A stretch of DNA of 64,000 nucleotides from Triatoma infestans (lineage: Eukaryota; Arthropoda; Insecta; Hemiptera; Reduviidae): contig JAAEAF010002721.1 of the NCBI GenBank assembly GCA_011037195.1, forward strand, positions 84,334-148,333. The letters run 5' to 3'. Position 1 is the stretch's first letter; each line of letters starts with the position of its first letter. A program made the position numbers and the translations under genes. Shown piece after piece: positions 44,620 through 57,440 of this stretch. The notes under the pieces are model-generated. The model made no database searches, was not told where the DNA came from, and saw only the letters and a list, made by a program, of their open reading frames with translations.

Positions 44620-46264
44620 TAGTGATGGGCAAAACGACTCCGCCATCGGATTCGTTGGATTTGAATCGGTTCCAGGATCGGAACCGACTCCATAAACTCG
44701 TTCCACGGTTCCTTTTCCTTCAGGGTTTTTATTAAATTTTTTGAGAGAATAAATACATAAGGTGTAATTAAAAATGTCCTTTAAGGACGGAAACTCCAGC
44801 GGGCATAGTCTCACTTAGGGACTACCCGAGCTTCTCCCAAGTATGGAATTATAATGGTAATTCCTAATGGTAGTGTGTAGTAAAAAAAGCTGGTCCCGGC
44901 TCTCATGTTAGAAACAGATTTTGTATGTTAAAAGAAAAATAATCTATTAAATATTAAAATATTTATATAATTAATTATACCAAAAAGCCATAAGCATTCA
45001 ATTAGGCAATCATGCACTGTGCATTCAATTTAAAATTTAATCATTTATTGATTGAATTAATTTTTTAATCTAATTTAATCAATTCAATTTTGAATTGCTT
45101 AATTTTTAGTTGTGGAAAACTGATCTGTTGATTAAAAATTTAATTTTTAGTTACAACTAAACCAAATTTTACTATTGAATTAATAAGTAAAGTTTGGGCG
45201 ATTAAATTTTTAATTTTAGTTATGACCAATGATAGTTTTTTTAAATTTGATTTCTTATTTGATCGTTTGTAACTTAACACTGGCTCCAGCTCGGACTCTG
45301 ACCAGTAACTGAAATCTGAAAACTGATTAATATTTTTAGTCTCCTCCACCTTCCATACCCACTTCTCATGCCCTTTAGAAATATTTTTTCATGAAATGAA
45401 ACTTCATGTATCTCATTCATTTGCTATATATTTTTTTAGAGTGATTGTAACTTTTTTTTATTATTTTTCTGATTAACATTTCAAATAAACCTTGTAGAAT
45501 ATTTAAAAAATAAAATATATAAACGTAGAGAGCGATCTGGTGTTAGTAAAGTGGAGATGGATTCAGTTACAGGCACCATTGCCTTTGGAACGAGTTCGTG
45601 GAGTCGGTTCCATTTCAAGCGTTTCTATTGGCTAGATTCAGTGATTTGATTTATTCGTTCACTCCGGAACTAAATAATCTGAATCAACTCCGGTTTCGGG
45701 TCCAGACGGTTCCAGGGATTCAACCAATGAGAGTGCCCAGATTGGAGTCAGATTCAGAAAGTCGTTCCAAGTTCACTGCTGCCTGTAACTGAATCCATCT
45801 TCCCTTTCTAACACCAGATAGCTCTCTACATGTATATATTTAGAAAAAATATTATTAAGTTGAATATAATTTTTTGTCGAAATATAATTTATGCTTCTAT
45901 GCAATGGAAGTAATTCAGTATTAGTGTATACTGGTTATTCAATCTATGAAATATTGACCGTAAAAAATTATCTAGGAATTCACTCCCACCGCCCAACCAT
46001 CTGTATTTTAAGCTCACTAGGATTGTTAGTATGGTTTGAGGTTACAAAATATTAAGTTAGAATCCTGTCACTGGTTCAACATGGCCACAACTCAGTTTAA
46101 TACTTAATTTTCGTGCTATACCTGCCTTAATTTAATTTTAAATAATAAAAATTTCATTTAATTTTGCTGGAATCAGTTTATTTAAAAATAGGGATTTGAA
46201 TCAACTCGTTCCGCTACTGGATTCGTTCCAGTGAACCGACTCCGCTCGAACTGTCCCATCACTA
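44620..46264. mobile_element. hAT-like element, tandem copy 2 (1645 bp)
   Basis: Same ends and same orientation as copy 1 and very similar along most of its length. They differ in one internal block: 43147-43360 in copy 1 (214 bases) and 44743-45038 in copy 2 (296 bases) share no clear similarity. Copy 2 also lacks a 10-base duplication 'tagtatggtt' near 44366. No transposase ORF is present. Confidence 0.85.
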
Positions 46265-46272
46265 TTGAGTAG

Positions 46273-46574
46273 TATGTGGATGGTTCTTGTTAAACAAAGA
46301 AATGTACAGATTATTATATAGTGTATGGCCACACATATTTATGTAAGTCCTAATTATAAAATACTTTACACACGATAAGTTATGAACGATTTTATGTATT
46401 TCCTTTTAAATAAAAGAATACCTAACCCGGTTATAGAAAGACCTTTGTGTCTCATGGCGGTCTTGTCACAACCTTGATTTTTATTATTAATTATTTATTG
46501 CATTTCTTTATTTGGTTAATAAATTGGTATTATATGTTTTAAAATTAATTTCGTCATCTAAATCAAACATTACA
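46273..46574 (+). repeat. gypsy-like 5' LTR, second part
   Basis: Continues 'tatgtggatggttcttgtta' and ends CATTACA, as in the 3' LTR. Confidence 0.9.
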
Positions 46575-46576
46575 AC

Positions 46577-46589
46577 TTGGCGCCCGAAC
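46577..46589 (+). other. primer-binding site, tRNA-Lys type
   Basis: TTGGCGCCCGAACA begins 3 bases after the LTR. TGGCGCCCGAAC is complementary to the 3' end of the tRNA-Lys primer used by several LTR elements and retroviruses. Only the first 12-13 bases match. Confidence 0.7.
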
Positions 46590-46894
46590 AAAATACCCAT
46601 TTTATTGCTTATAATATCAGAACGTATTTATAGGTTATAACATAAAAACATAAATTATTCTTAAAAAGATTAAACAGTTCTGTATGTATATAAACTTTTC
46701 TATTTTTATAAGATAACAATCTTTATTTGTACTTGATTTTAATTGATAATGACATTAATTTAGTCAATCAAGAACAATTTTATTTAGCAATTAGTTGTTG
46801 TTCATTCTATTTTATAAATTTATTATAATCTTAAAATTTTGTTAAGTAATGGTATAATTTTGTTTGTCAATTTTGGAATTTTGTTTTAACAATT

Positions 46895-47881
46895 ATGGAA
46901 ACCAGAACTAAATCAAAGAGTATCCCAAACTTGGATCGCCGACTAGGAAATGATGATTGCCCTGATTTTTCAATTTTGCATGCTATATATAATATCGGAT
47001 TAAGAATGAAAGATCATTTTAACTCTACAGCGGATGAATTCGGTAAATTGAAGCGATCAGTTAACAAACCGATTGTCATATTTAGATCAAGTAACTGACC
47101 ATCACTCCGAGACGATGAAAGAAATAAAAAACGTATTACAGAGTTGTAAGGTTGATAGTGGTAATGAAGAAAAGTCAACGGCTATTATCTTCCTACACAT
47201 AACCCAAAACCCTTATTCCAAGACTTTAGCCATCAACAATATACTCAAACTATCTCTCATCAACACTCACATCCATCATGTACAATTTCTCATGCCGCAT
47301 CCAATACAATAAGCTATGCCCAAAATAATTATCCGTTTTATTTTAGAGATATACTCAAAGATAAACCTTTAGAATTTTTAAAAAATTTAGAAAACGCTTA
47401 TGACGATTATGGAATAAATATACCTTTAAGAATTTTTATTAGTGAACACTTCGTGAGGAAGCACTTAATTGCTATAAAATTAGAGAAAAGGATATAAGAT
47501 CCTTCGATGATTTTATAATAGCTTTTAGGAATAAATTTTTTAATAACAAGTATGACATACAAATGATCCGAGAACTAGGTACAGGTCACTACAAAGGTTC
47601 CTAGTGACCAAAATGAACAAACGCCTGAAGAGTATTTTGCTAATTTAGTGTCCAGAGCGTACGAATGCCAGCGTCCGCTAGATGAAAGTTATTTATGTAA
47701 GTTACTTTCATCACATTTTGGCCAAACAGTAGAAATCGCCTGTCATATACAAAATGTAAAGTCTGTGGAATATTTTCTTGAGTTATTAACAAAAATTGGC
47801 GCTGGAAAAATTGGTCAGAGTGCCAATATTAATATACAAATGCCTATAATAAAAGATATCAGGAGAAAAACCCGAATTTGA
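46895..47881 (+). pseudogene. gypsy-like gag remnants
   Basis: Three frame pieces (46895-47098, 47073-47312 and 47648-47881) plus out-of-frame stretches between them resemble a gypsy-type Gag capsid. Shown are IYNIGLRMKDHFNS near the start, FRNKFFNNKYDI (about 47526-47560) and TPEEYFANLVSRAYECQRPL with LCKLLSSHFG, a retrotransposon-gag-like helical pattern. Frameshifts occur near 47080 and 47470-47600. No C-x2-C zinc knuckle was seen. In a working element Gag would package the RNA. Family level is inferred, not proven. Confidence 0.6.
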
Positions 47882-47989
47882 ACCCTTATTTTGAGCAATA
47901 TCAAAATGATAAGCCTCGTCCTCTTATGGAGGATACTATAAATTCACCTGATGTACAAAGAAGTGGGAACTGTCAAGGAGGTTCATTCC

Positions 47990-48900
47990 CGAATCTCGAT
48001 TGTCAGAATTCACAAATTCCAAAAACCGCTTAAGACGAGGACGTGAGGCTAATATTTCTTACTTGCGTTCCCATAAAAACACCCATAATGGAGCACAATC
48101 ACTTTTACCAAATTCTTCTAAAATTGTGACACATTATCCGGCCAATCAGAATAAATTCTGTGCATCGTCTTCTTGCAAAGAAACTCAAAATTCCCTTCGG
48201 CATCATAAAGACTCCATTAGTCCTCCTTCAGTCACAATAACCACTTCCCTAAATAAAATTTGTCTCCCAACTTCTGGTCAAAGTTGAACTATTCAACCAC
48301 CTAGAAAGAACGAAAGTTTTTTAGTGCCCTCCATTCCTCAATATTTTTCCCAAGTAAAAGATTCAATGGCTGAAATCCCCGACAATTCCAAAATGAAAAA
48401 TTCCAACCCTTCTCCAAATCAAATGTCCACATCCCCAAATAAACTTTGTGCTCCATAGACGCCCCTGTTCCGCTCGAAATTTAACTCTCCAACCCCCTTT
48501 AGAGAAGAGAATTTTATCGTGCCCTCTATTCCTAAATATTTTGCCCAAGTAGAAGAGTCCAGGGTCGAAATCCCCGACAATTCCAGCATGAAAACTTCCA
48601 ACCCTTTTCCAAACCTAATGACCACTTCCCTAAATAAATCTTGCCGCTCAATACACGCCCCAAATTCAACTCAAAATTTAACCTACCAACCATCTTTAGA
48701 AAACGAGAATTCTATCCTACCCTCCAATTTTGAACATACTTCCCGAGCAGAAAAGTCGTGAGTTCGGAATCGCCGATAATTCCGAGGTGAATATTCGCAA
48801 CTTATCTCCAGACATAGGTACGAAGACTATCAATTTCTCAAATAAATCACGCCCCCCAATAAGTGCTCCAAATTCTGCTCATATTTTAACTGATCCTAAT
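47990..48900 (+). repeat. coding-type tandem repeat, about 195-bp units
   Basis: About four diverged units start near 48110, 48300, 48496 and 48693. Each carries 'gccctcca/tattcct', 'gaaatccccgacaattcc' and 'ccctaaataaa' or 'ccccaaataaa'. Translations repeat S-I-P-x-Y-F-x-Q-V and E-I-P-D-N-S. Drifted stops and frameshifts break them. Between gag and the integrase scrap, it may be a linker or an expanded gag tail. Confidence 0.7.
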
Positions 48901-49029
48901 TTTTAAGACATGTTCCTTACTATTAAGAGATAAAAGAAATAATAAATCCAATCTTTCACACCTCTTGCGTTCTAATATAATCAAATTTCTCAAAAAAAAC
49001 AAAAAAAACTTTCAATAATGCCCGCAAAA
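48901..49029 (+). other. internal spacer with lost pol
   Basis: A-rich. The protease, RT, RNase H and integrase core expected here are absent. Confidence 0.6.
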
Positions 49030-49260
49030 TACATAGCCAAAAAGAGGTTTAGTTCTGGTAAAATCGTTAAAAATACCTTCCAATGATAAAGAAATATCAA
49101 AATGGTGTCCATTATACACTGGCCCCTATGAAGTGGAACGTACTTATGGTGACACTACCTATCTATTGGTAGGTACACCCAGCTGACCGCACACCTAGAG
49201 GGAAATTCCATTGTGCTAGCCTGCGGCCGTATTATCAGTAATCTGAAGAAATAATCTAAT
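49030..49260 (+). pseudogene. gypsy-like integrase C-terminal scrap
   Basis: The readings KWCPLYTGPYEVERTYGDTT, then YLL, and in a shifted frame RGKFHCASLRPYY match the G-P-Y-x-V strand and the R-G-x-F-H-x-x-x-L-R-P-Y-Y end of gypsy integrases. Stops interrupt the short region between them. This shows the element once had, or derives from one with, a pol gene, which was then deleted. Confidence 0.65.
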
Positions 49261-49342
49261 ACTACCAGGAGGATATTCTTGGAAATTGAAGACCATTTAT
49301 CAGTTAAGTCAGAAATTCCATGAACCCGGTGCTCTGACTTCC

Positions 49343-49360
49343 GAAGCAAGGGGGTAAAGA
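49343..49360 (+). other. polypurine tract
   Basis: AAGCAAGGGGGTAAAGA directly precedes the 3' LTR, the usual place for plus-strand priming. Confidence 0.7.
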
Positions 49361-49747
49361 TGTGACATTATTCCACGTGAAATATGGCGGAAGTTTGATT
49401 GATGGCGCTGTAGTAAAAAGGAGAAATAGGAATCCATTGAAGTAGTATGTGGATGGTTCTTGTTAAACAAAGAAATGTACAGATTATTATATAGTGTATG
49501 GCCATACATATTTATGTATGTCCTACTTATAAAATACTTTACACATGATAGGTTATGAACGATTTTATGTATTCCCTTTTAAATAAAAGAATACCTAACT
49601 CGGGTATAGAAAGACCTTTTTGTCTAATGGCAGTCTTGTCACAACCTTGATTTTTATTATTAATTATTTATTGCATTTCTTTATTTGGTTAATAAATTGG
49701 TATTATATGTTTTAAAATTAATTTCGTCATCTAAATCAAATATTACA
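49361..49747 (+). repeat. gypsy-like 3' LTR, intact
   Basis: 387 bases, starting TGTGACATTATTCCACGTG and ending ATTACA. It is uninterrupted, and gives the unbroken sequence of the site at which the hAT copies landed ('ccattgaagtagtatgtgg'). Confidence 0.9.
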
Positions 49748-52700
49748 ATATATTTATTAAAATGAAGTAAATATATTTATTAAATTCTAATTAAATTAAA
49801 AAAATAACTCACCCTGCTATCCAGGAGTGTCGTCTTCTTGGTTCATGGCCATGTGTTAATCGCAGTTCCGGCACCTGTAATCTGCTCATTTCAATAACCA
49901 GCTACACAGTTCAGTCCTGCGGGATAATTTCTAATTTTGAAGATTTTTTCTTTCCTAATTATATTGGGGTTTTATGTGAAAAAATAAAATACGATTTTAT
50001 TTTGGTGAATTAATAATCTGCCAGTGATGTTCATTAAATTAATTGTTCTACTATATAATATATAAAAAAAAGTTAGGGTTTATTGTTCTGTCGTACTCGT
50101 AATGGAAACAAAACTATTTTAATAAAGCCATACACTTTCTAATAAGAGGCCAATTTTACTACTTCTGCATATATATCTAAAAGGGAAATACATTTTTTAT
50201 TTATTAGATTACATTCACTTTACTTCCACCAACAAACTAATATATATCCCAAGTTATTAAAATGTTAAATTTAAATTAGTGATTAGTGGATCAAAAATAC
50301 TGAATTATTTGCAGCATTTTCAAACTATTTCAATCTTTAACAAACCAGTTGTTACAGTTTTCAAATCAAATATGAATTTCAAAATTTGAATTGTAACCCT
50401 TTCTAATTAAAATGGTTTCTTTGGAAAAATTCAACTATTTGTAATACAGAAAATCAAATGTTTTACAAACGAGAAAATAGAGCAAAATGTTCAAAAAATT
50501 GCAATTTATACATTATCAAAAAAACATAACTATCAGAGCATAAACTGCTAAAAACAATAACTTTTTTGTTTCTAACTAGTGTATAATTTGAACATTATTT
50601 TTACTAATTTTTTTTTTCGTAAGCCATGACTTCACTATTCAGCCATTCTACGTCGCGCAGCGCCGTGAAAAAAGGCAGTGCTGGCGATTGATGTTGTTCG
50701 TTTACTTGGATATCCAGGAGCACATGAGAACAATATCGGACGCGACTAAATTCACCTCCCTATTCCACTAAAATCAAAGGATAAATTAGTGTGTGAATTC
50801 TCTGGGGATTTAATTTTGTTTACTCACTTGAGATTAAAAGTTATCACAGTGTTGCCATGTGTCAAGTAAACAAATATTAAGGTTTTGGAATTGCTAAAAT
50901 ATTTTAAATAATGAAGTAAATTATGTTTTAATTTTTTTTTTTTTGAATTTTTAAAATAAAAGACAAAAATTAAATAACAGAAAATATAATTTTCTTAAAT
51001 CTAATGTTTAGTAGAAAACAATTTAACATGAGAATAAAATGATTTTACAACTGGTTTTTAGTTTAAGAAATCCTCTTCTAATAGGGAGCATTTTCACTCA
51101 CATATCGAGATTTTTGGGGCATTTATCCGGATATTATCCACAATCAGATAGTTATTGTAAATGTGCAATAATTTTTTATGATGGTCATTTAGAAAAAAAA
51201 AAACCTTTATTATTATAAAATCCCGTTATTTTATGTAATGTAAGATTTTGAATTTATTCAGGTTAAATTGATACAGAGATAGAAAAGGAAGCAATAAATG
51301 TTCATGCAATTTGAAAAGAATTGCTAAAGTTTACTTTTTTTTAATTTGTTACTTAATGAGTCATAATAATAATAAAAAAAATAATTTCATAGAAGTTGTT
51401 AGTTAAATAGCTATCTCTACGAGTCATTTTAGAACTTCCAAATACAGTTAACATTTTATTAATATTAATATAAAATAAAAGAAAAATATTAATATATTCC
51501 GTAGGGACAAATTTGAAACAATGATGATTCGATTAAAAAAATTTGTTTCCTTTTTTTTATAAACTTGAGCGTAAATGCTATAAATTCTCCATAATACTGA
51601 TATTTAGTGGCTGATATTGATCGCATGGACTATCTATTTTAGGATAGTATATTTTTCATTATTATTGTATAAATCATATAAACTGTCTTATGCTGTAAAT
51701 AGGACGTCAATTGACCTATTTTTAAGTGACCTTTTCTTTTACATAGAGAGAGTTGAGATTAAAAATACATCAAAAGTTAAAAGTTCTGAGGTCATATTGT
51801 TTTGTATTTATTTAACAAAATCCTCCAAATCTGATGTAATATAAGATAATTAAGATTATTTTATTTTAATAAATATTTTCTAGCAATTTATTTTCTATAT
51901 CGTGTTAGTTTTCCTTTAGAATTAATTAAAGAACTGTAGGATATACATTATGGAATGGTTTTTGAAGTTCGTTTTTTAACTCCAGATTGAACGCTCTACA
52001 TTAACTTTGGTTTATTATGGATTTTAGAGATCTGCTGTTCCCCTGGAGCAATAATTGCTATTGGGACCAAATGGGATATACCGGAATCTTTTAAGTATTA
52101 TTAGGCAATTATATTATTGTTGGTTTTTCATTTTTCGATAATAAGAAGAGTATTTCTTGTTAACGCGAAGGATATGTAAGTATCCCTTACAAACGATGTC
52201 GGTTTCTATTTGAAGGAAGAACTAGGTACAACCCAATCTAAATTCTCTTCATCCATTGTCAGCAAAGGAAAATATACTTTGGACAAATACTGACTGTTAA
52301 AATAGCCTTTTACTGAAAGAATTGGCGGCTATGACAAAAGAATTTGACGTACGTGCAAATCTCATAGCTTTTGAAACGCTTTGCAGTCCTCGTACCTACA
52401 GCGCATTGGCTTTTGGCATTTCATGCTACTGAGAAGTCTTTTTAACGGAATAAATAGATCAGAAACAGATCCGTCTGTTTTTGGGTTTTGGTAGCTTTTA
52501 TTGAGTTCAGCTTTCATTTTATTGGCAATTTGAATAAACGTAGCGAATGTTTTTTTCCCCGAAATTCACGGGTTTGCAATTGTATTGCTAATTTGGGTAG
52601 AACAAGAGTTATAGCAACTCCAATCAACTCTAACAATTTTATAACTTTTAACTTTCAGAGGTGTAAATGAGAAAGAAAATGTTATATTGGTATTTACCAC

Positions 52701-53496
52701 AGCACAACTGACAGATTTAAGCACTCCTTTTAGAGAATTTCATTTTTCATACTATTTTTTCTATTCTGTTAATTTTTTTTGGAACTAGCAATATTAATAT
52801 TGCACGTCGAAATTTTCGACGATGTTTATGAAGTTATAAACCTATCCTTGGAAGGATGTAATCCTTCCTTCAATACATTTTCGACAGCTAACCGTATCCA
52901 AAGATGATAGCAAAAGTATTTTCCTCCAATACAGAGTCGTAATAATTTTATCAGAACAAAAACGGAGGTCAAAGTGATAGTTGCATTTCAAACATTTCGC
53001 CAGTCTTTGATAAAATACCCATTGTTTGATAAATAAAAAATTATTTTTGATAACCATATAATAGAAAGAAACATATTTTTTATAAGTAAATAGATAACAG
53101 CTTATGGAATTTATGTAAATCATAAATATAACCTCATTTTAGAATTTTCCATTTATTCTATGTATTTTCTATCGATTTGTATTATTTTTAATATTTTTCA
53201 ACGGTTTTTAATTTTTTTTTTGTATGTGTGTAATTTATTAAAAATCTTCAAAATTTGTCAAAATAATTGAAGAGATATAAACTCAAAAAATGATAATAAT
53301 ATATAAACAAATAAAAATGAATCAGAAAATATTATAGAGAGAAATATATATATTTTAAATAAATTCAATATTATGTCTTAATTAATACTTTTTAATCAAA
53401 ATTCATCTTCGTTAAAAAAAAAGATGGTTAAATTTAGTTTCTTTCCATTTTGAAGTTTTATTCGAATATTTAAAGATAAAGATTTTTTTATTTGTA
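49748..53496. other. no gene seen over 3.7 kb
   Basis: AT-rich with frequent homopolymer A and T runs. All open frames (for example 51617-51844, 52842-53123) are short, low-complexity and unrecognised. Confidence 0.45.
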
Positions 53497-53615
53497 AAAA
53501 TAAATAAATAAATCGCTGGATTTTTTATTAAAGAAAAATAAATAAATAAATCGCTGGATTTTTTATTAAAGAAAAATTAATAAATAAATCGCTGGATTTT
53601 TTATTAAAGAAAAAT
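53497..53615 (+). repeat. 38-bp tandem repeat, three units
   Basis: Three units each contain 'cgctggattttttattaaag' followed by a (TAAA)n stretch. The 'cgctgga' starts are at 53514, 53552 and 53590, a period of 38. Confidence 0.9.
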
Positions 53616-56444
53616 ATATTCCATCGTTCAGCGTTACCGCACTGCACAGAAATACATTCAATTTCTTCCGCGTACTATGACAGCTTTTACACATGAACGA
53701 ACAGAATTTATTTGATAATTAATAGTTTCCACATTTTGTTAATAAATGTAATTATAGTTTTCATTCGTGAAAACAAGAGTGTTTTTTTTTTATAAAAGAG
53801 AAGCGAAAAATTAAAACTCAAGATTGCTAAGGTTATTGTATTCCTCAATTAATCATGTTAATATTATTTTTTTGTAACCCTAAATCATTATTATTCAGCC
53901 AGATTTCAATATTTCCTAATTTTTTTTTTTAAGAGCGTATATTTTTAGTATTATTTTAAAAAAATTTTTGCCTAATATTATTCTAGAATCTAGATTTTAT
54001 AAATAATAAAAGAATACTAAAGTCCGTAATATATCTATAAAATGATAAATTTAATTTTCAGTAACACTAACGCTAATAAATAAGAAGTTAAGCTGGAAAA
54101 ATGGTTAATATGCTTACATGCAAACATGCAATTGCAGAATAAAAACATGCACATTTCATGATCATTGAAAATACTTCTCTTGATTTATTTTTTATTTTCG
54201 GACATAGATAATGAATTAATAAATATGATTGGTTATATAATGTGGCAATGATCTTAAACTCCTAAATATCATGCACCCAAGATGGCTTCCCTTGTAGTGT
54301 GCAGCATCTCATTACAATTGTTACATAAATGTAAAAATTGAGCAATTTTTTTTCTTCTGTTATTCTTTATGAGTATTTCCTGATTTTATGAATATTTATT
54401 AGAATTTCAGATTACATTCTTTTAAAACTATAACTAAAACCACATACATTTCTCTTATATTTTTTTCTGAATAATACTGACTCTGACTCATATCGATTTA
54501 CATAAATATGAAACATTGAATATTTAAATATTTATTAAAGGAATTAAAATCAACATTTCTATTGTAAATTAATTCAGGAAAACTTAATATATTGAGAGAA
54601 TCTGCATTGTAATGAGTTTTTTTTGTTTGTTTTATCAATTGTTAAAGTAACACTTAAATAATAAAAAAAAATTGTAATGAAAAATCTTGAGTTATTACTA
54701 CCTCTTTATTATTTAGATATTAAGAGCAATATTCTTAAGTTGCAAAAAATAATACACCAAGCTAAAATCAAATCTAACAATCATTCTAATAGTCAGTTTA
54801 AAAAAAATTTTTTTTTTTTTTTTTCAATTTTTGTTATAAATTTTATGAACAAAACACGTAAATATCAAATTTTTTTAAAGTGACAATTAATACAACACGT
54901 TTTAAATGCACTTAGTTGACGCGTTGCTTGGACTAGACTAAGCCACAACTGAGTTCCACTTACTTCATAAGACGGGGCCCAATAGCTCCGTCGTTTCAAG
55001 TGGGAGTGGCCAGGTTCCAAGTTTAAATGCTGTAAAGGTATTTTAACTGAAAAAAAGGAATGGAAAAAATAAAAGCAGGACGTCAGAAAATTGTAATGGA
55101 AGCGAAAGAAATATGTACTCTTTCGTATTCTTTAGGAAAAATGTTACTTAACGGAATTGAAATACTCACACATTTTCATTCCAACCGTCAAATTGATGGA
55201 AGTCCAAGTTACTTTTTCTTTTATTTGATTTCTTTATTTTTTCAATTTGTATTTATTTTGCTTCAAATAGTTTTTAAAATGATAGTATAAATATACTATA
55301 AATAGTTTTTAAAATATAGTAATTCGCTATAAAAACCAACTATTAAAATAATAACTAATTCCAATTTATGGCCCACTTTCCAATAATAACTTCGTTTTTT
55401 CGGTAATGTACTTTTCATTGGAATACATCAAATTTGAATTTTGAAATGATGCCAACCGTATAATGTTATCGTAAGTAAATGATGGCTAAACTGCAAAATG
55501 AAGCTCAAATGAACCATGCGTAAAAATGTGTTTCTTTCTTCAGAGAAAGAAAGAAACTTGTCCTGAGCTTCACTAGTAGGATAGATCAGCGAGAATATGT
55601 ACTTTCACTTTCCCTAATTAATAAAAAACATTAATGAACAAAATCTGGACCGCGTTGACTGTAACGAGAGACTCCGGTGGCCGTAAATGTTGCCGCACCT
55701 TAAATTTAAAAAATCCTCTGCCACTGCAATACACATTAATACGGCACGCCCTAACCTCCACTAATCATTTCAACCTTCCAGATATTTTACAACATTAACC
55801 GAAAAAAAAAATTTTGGGCGTAATAGCCCACGTTTTTGTTAATAATATATAGGGAAAGTGAACATTGTCATTCATTTCATTCAATATTGAAATTCAAACG
55901 AATTTACATGTAAAAAAATTATTACTCTTTGATGTTGTAAACTCTACATCAAATTTCCCAAAATAATCCGATGAATCTAATTTCGACACAAACATTCTTT
56001 TATTGTATGAATTTATGTCACTTTCCGAGAACAGCTTTTAGAGACTGCATAAATTCTACAAATACCTAAGGCATAATATAAGGTGAACATATTTTTCAGG
56101 CGAGTTTCAACTTGCATGAAATTAATTGTTATGGGCAGGGAAGGAGCACATATCTTATTATTTTTCTAAGGTAAGTAAGTTATAGCAGATATACCGAGAT
56201 ATCGAATCCATACTCATAACCACTCTACCAAACCCCCTCCATATTTTATATATATACACATTAATATATACTTGAGAGAACAAAAAAATTTGTTTTGACT
56301 ATTGTAAGTCATATACAGAGAGATACACTTTATTTTTAAAAAACTAAGTGGGGCTGCTCGACTAGGTGGAGTTGCAGAGTACACAGCTGTAGTCCTCAAA
56401 ACTATATAGCTATTTTCTGTAAACATGAGTCACATTTACTTCCT
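53616..56444. other. no gene seen
   Basis: AT-rich. T runs at 53915 and 54810-54824. An imperfect palindrome at about 54956-55002 ('ccactt', 'gacgg', then 'ccgtc' and 'aagtgg') is the only structure noticed. The small frames at 55060-55290 and 56214-56426 are not recognised. Confidence 0.4.
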
Positions 56445-57440
56445 GTTACGCCACGTAACAGGAAGTATTGCGATTGTCTAAGTTTTGAAACTGAGTTTTC
56501 ACCGGAAATACATTTTAGAGTCACGTGTTGTGAAACACTCGCACGACTTTCTCTTACTCCTTTTAATACAATTATATATAATATGACAAATTTACGTATT
56601 TATCCTAACATAAATAAAGAGGTGGTGGGGGATAAGTACCAACCCTGGCAGGTAGAGAACTGATGATTAATATTATGACCTGAAATAACTAGATATAACA
56701 CTTGGAATTAACGCCAAAAATTCCTCACAACTATTCAAAATAATGTTTAATTGAAAAATGTTTCAAATACGTTTTTAATAAGTTTCAGCTGTAAAGTTAG
56801 CATCCAAGTTTCAGTGTAAAGTTGGCACCTAAGTTTTAAGAAAACATTGTCGCCTTCGAGAAAATTAAAAAAAAAAAAACAGAAAAAGTTATTGTATAAA
56901 GTTGCACATCCGGTTAACAGATTTTCTTCAAATTTGAAATTCGGCCAATACTACTAATAACATAGTAGAACAGTATATTGTACTGAACAGGTACTTTAGA
57001 GGAAAGCATTACGCTACATACAGGAAAGCATTACGCTACATACATACAGGAAAGCATTACGCTACAGTTCCTCTAGAACCTCCAAAAAATCAATTTTCTC
57101 AGAAAATGTTTCAAATAAAAATGATAAATATATTGTAGACAGTATGGGAAGTTTAAAGGAAACCGTTGGCGCCATTTTCGAGAAAATTACGAAAAACAAA
57201 AAATGCAGCACTTTCGGTTGATGGATTTTGTTAGAAATCTTCGTATTGATGCGGTGGTAGTAGCTAATCGCAAGTTTGAGGTTTCTGTGACTTCGTTTTT
57301 GAAACATTGTGTTAACACACACAAAGACACACATACACACGCACACATCAGACAATATTCCAAAAATATTTTTAGATCCCTAAATGTATTTCCGGTGAAA
57401 ATCAGTTTCGAAAATGTGTCATGATCGGTTACTTCCTCAT
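56445..57440. repeat. D-repeat composite with a short tandem repeat
   Basis: At 56445-56560 is a plus-strand piece ('aggaagtattgcgattgtct', 'gttttcaccggaaat'). From 56860 onward is a minus-strand piece with 'cacatccggttaacagattt', a 25-bp tandem repeat, 'attttctcagaaaatgtttc' and 'gatcggttacttcct'. The pieces face opposite directions. Confidence 0.6.
56996..57066 (+). repeat. tandem repeat, three units of 22-26 bp
   Basis: 'aggaaagcattacgctaca' occurs three times, the last two separated by an extra 'taca'. It sits inside the D-repeat composite. Confidence 0.85.

Larger units (their letters stand above)
42940..49747 (+). mobile_element. short gypsy-like LTR retrotransposon, non-autonomous, split by hAT copies
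   Basis: Its 5' LTR (42940-43023 plus 46273-46574) and 3' LTR (49361-49747) are 386 and 387 bases after the nested insertion is discounted. A primer site, gag remnants, a tandem-repeat segment and an integrase C-terminal scrap fill the 2.8-kb interior. Protease, RT, RNase H and the integrase core are missing, so it could only move with help. Flanks of the element ('ccaaaaca' and 'atatattt') show no target duplication. Confidence 0.85.

Noticed and set aside
53497..53615. CRISPR-like or centromeric array
   Set aside because: Only three contiguous 38-bp units, so it is a short minisatellite.
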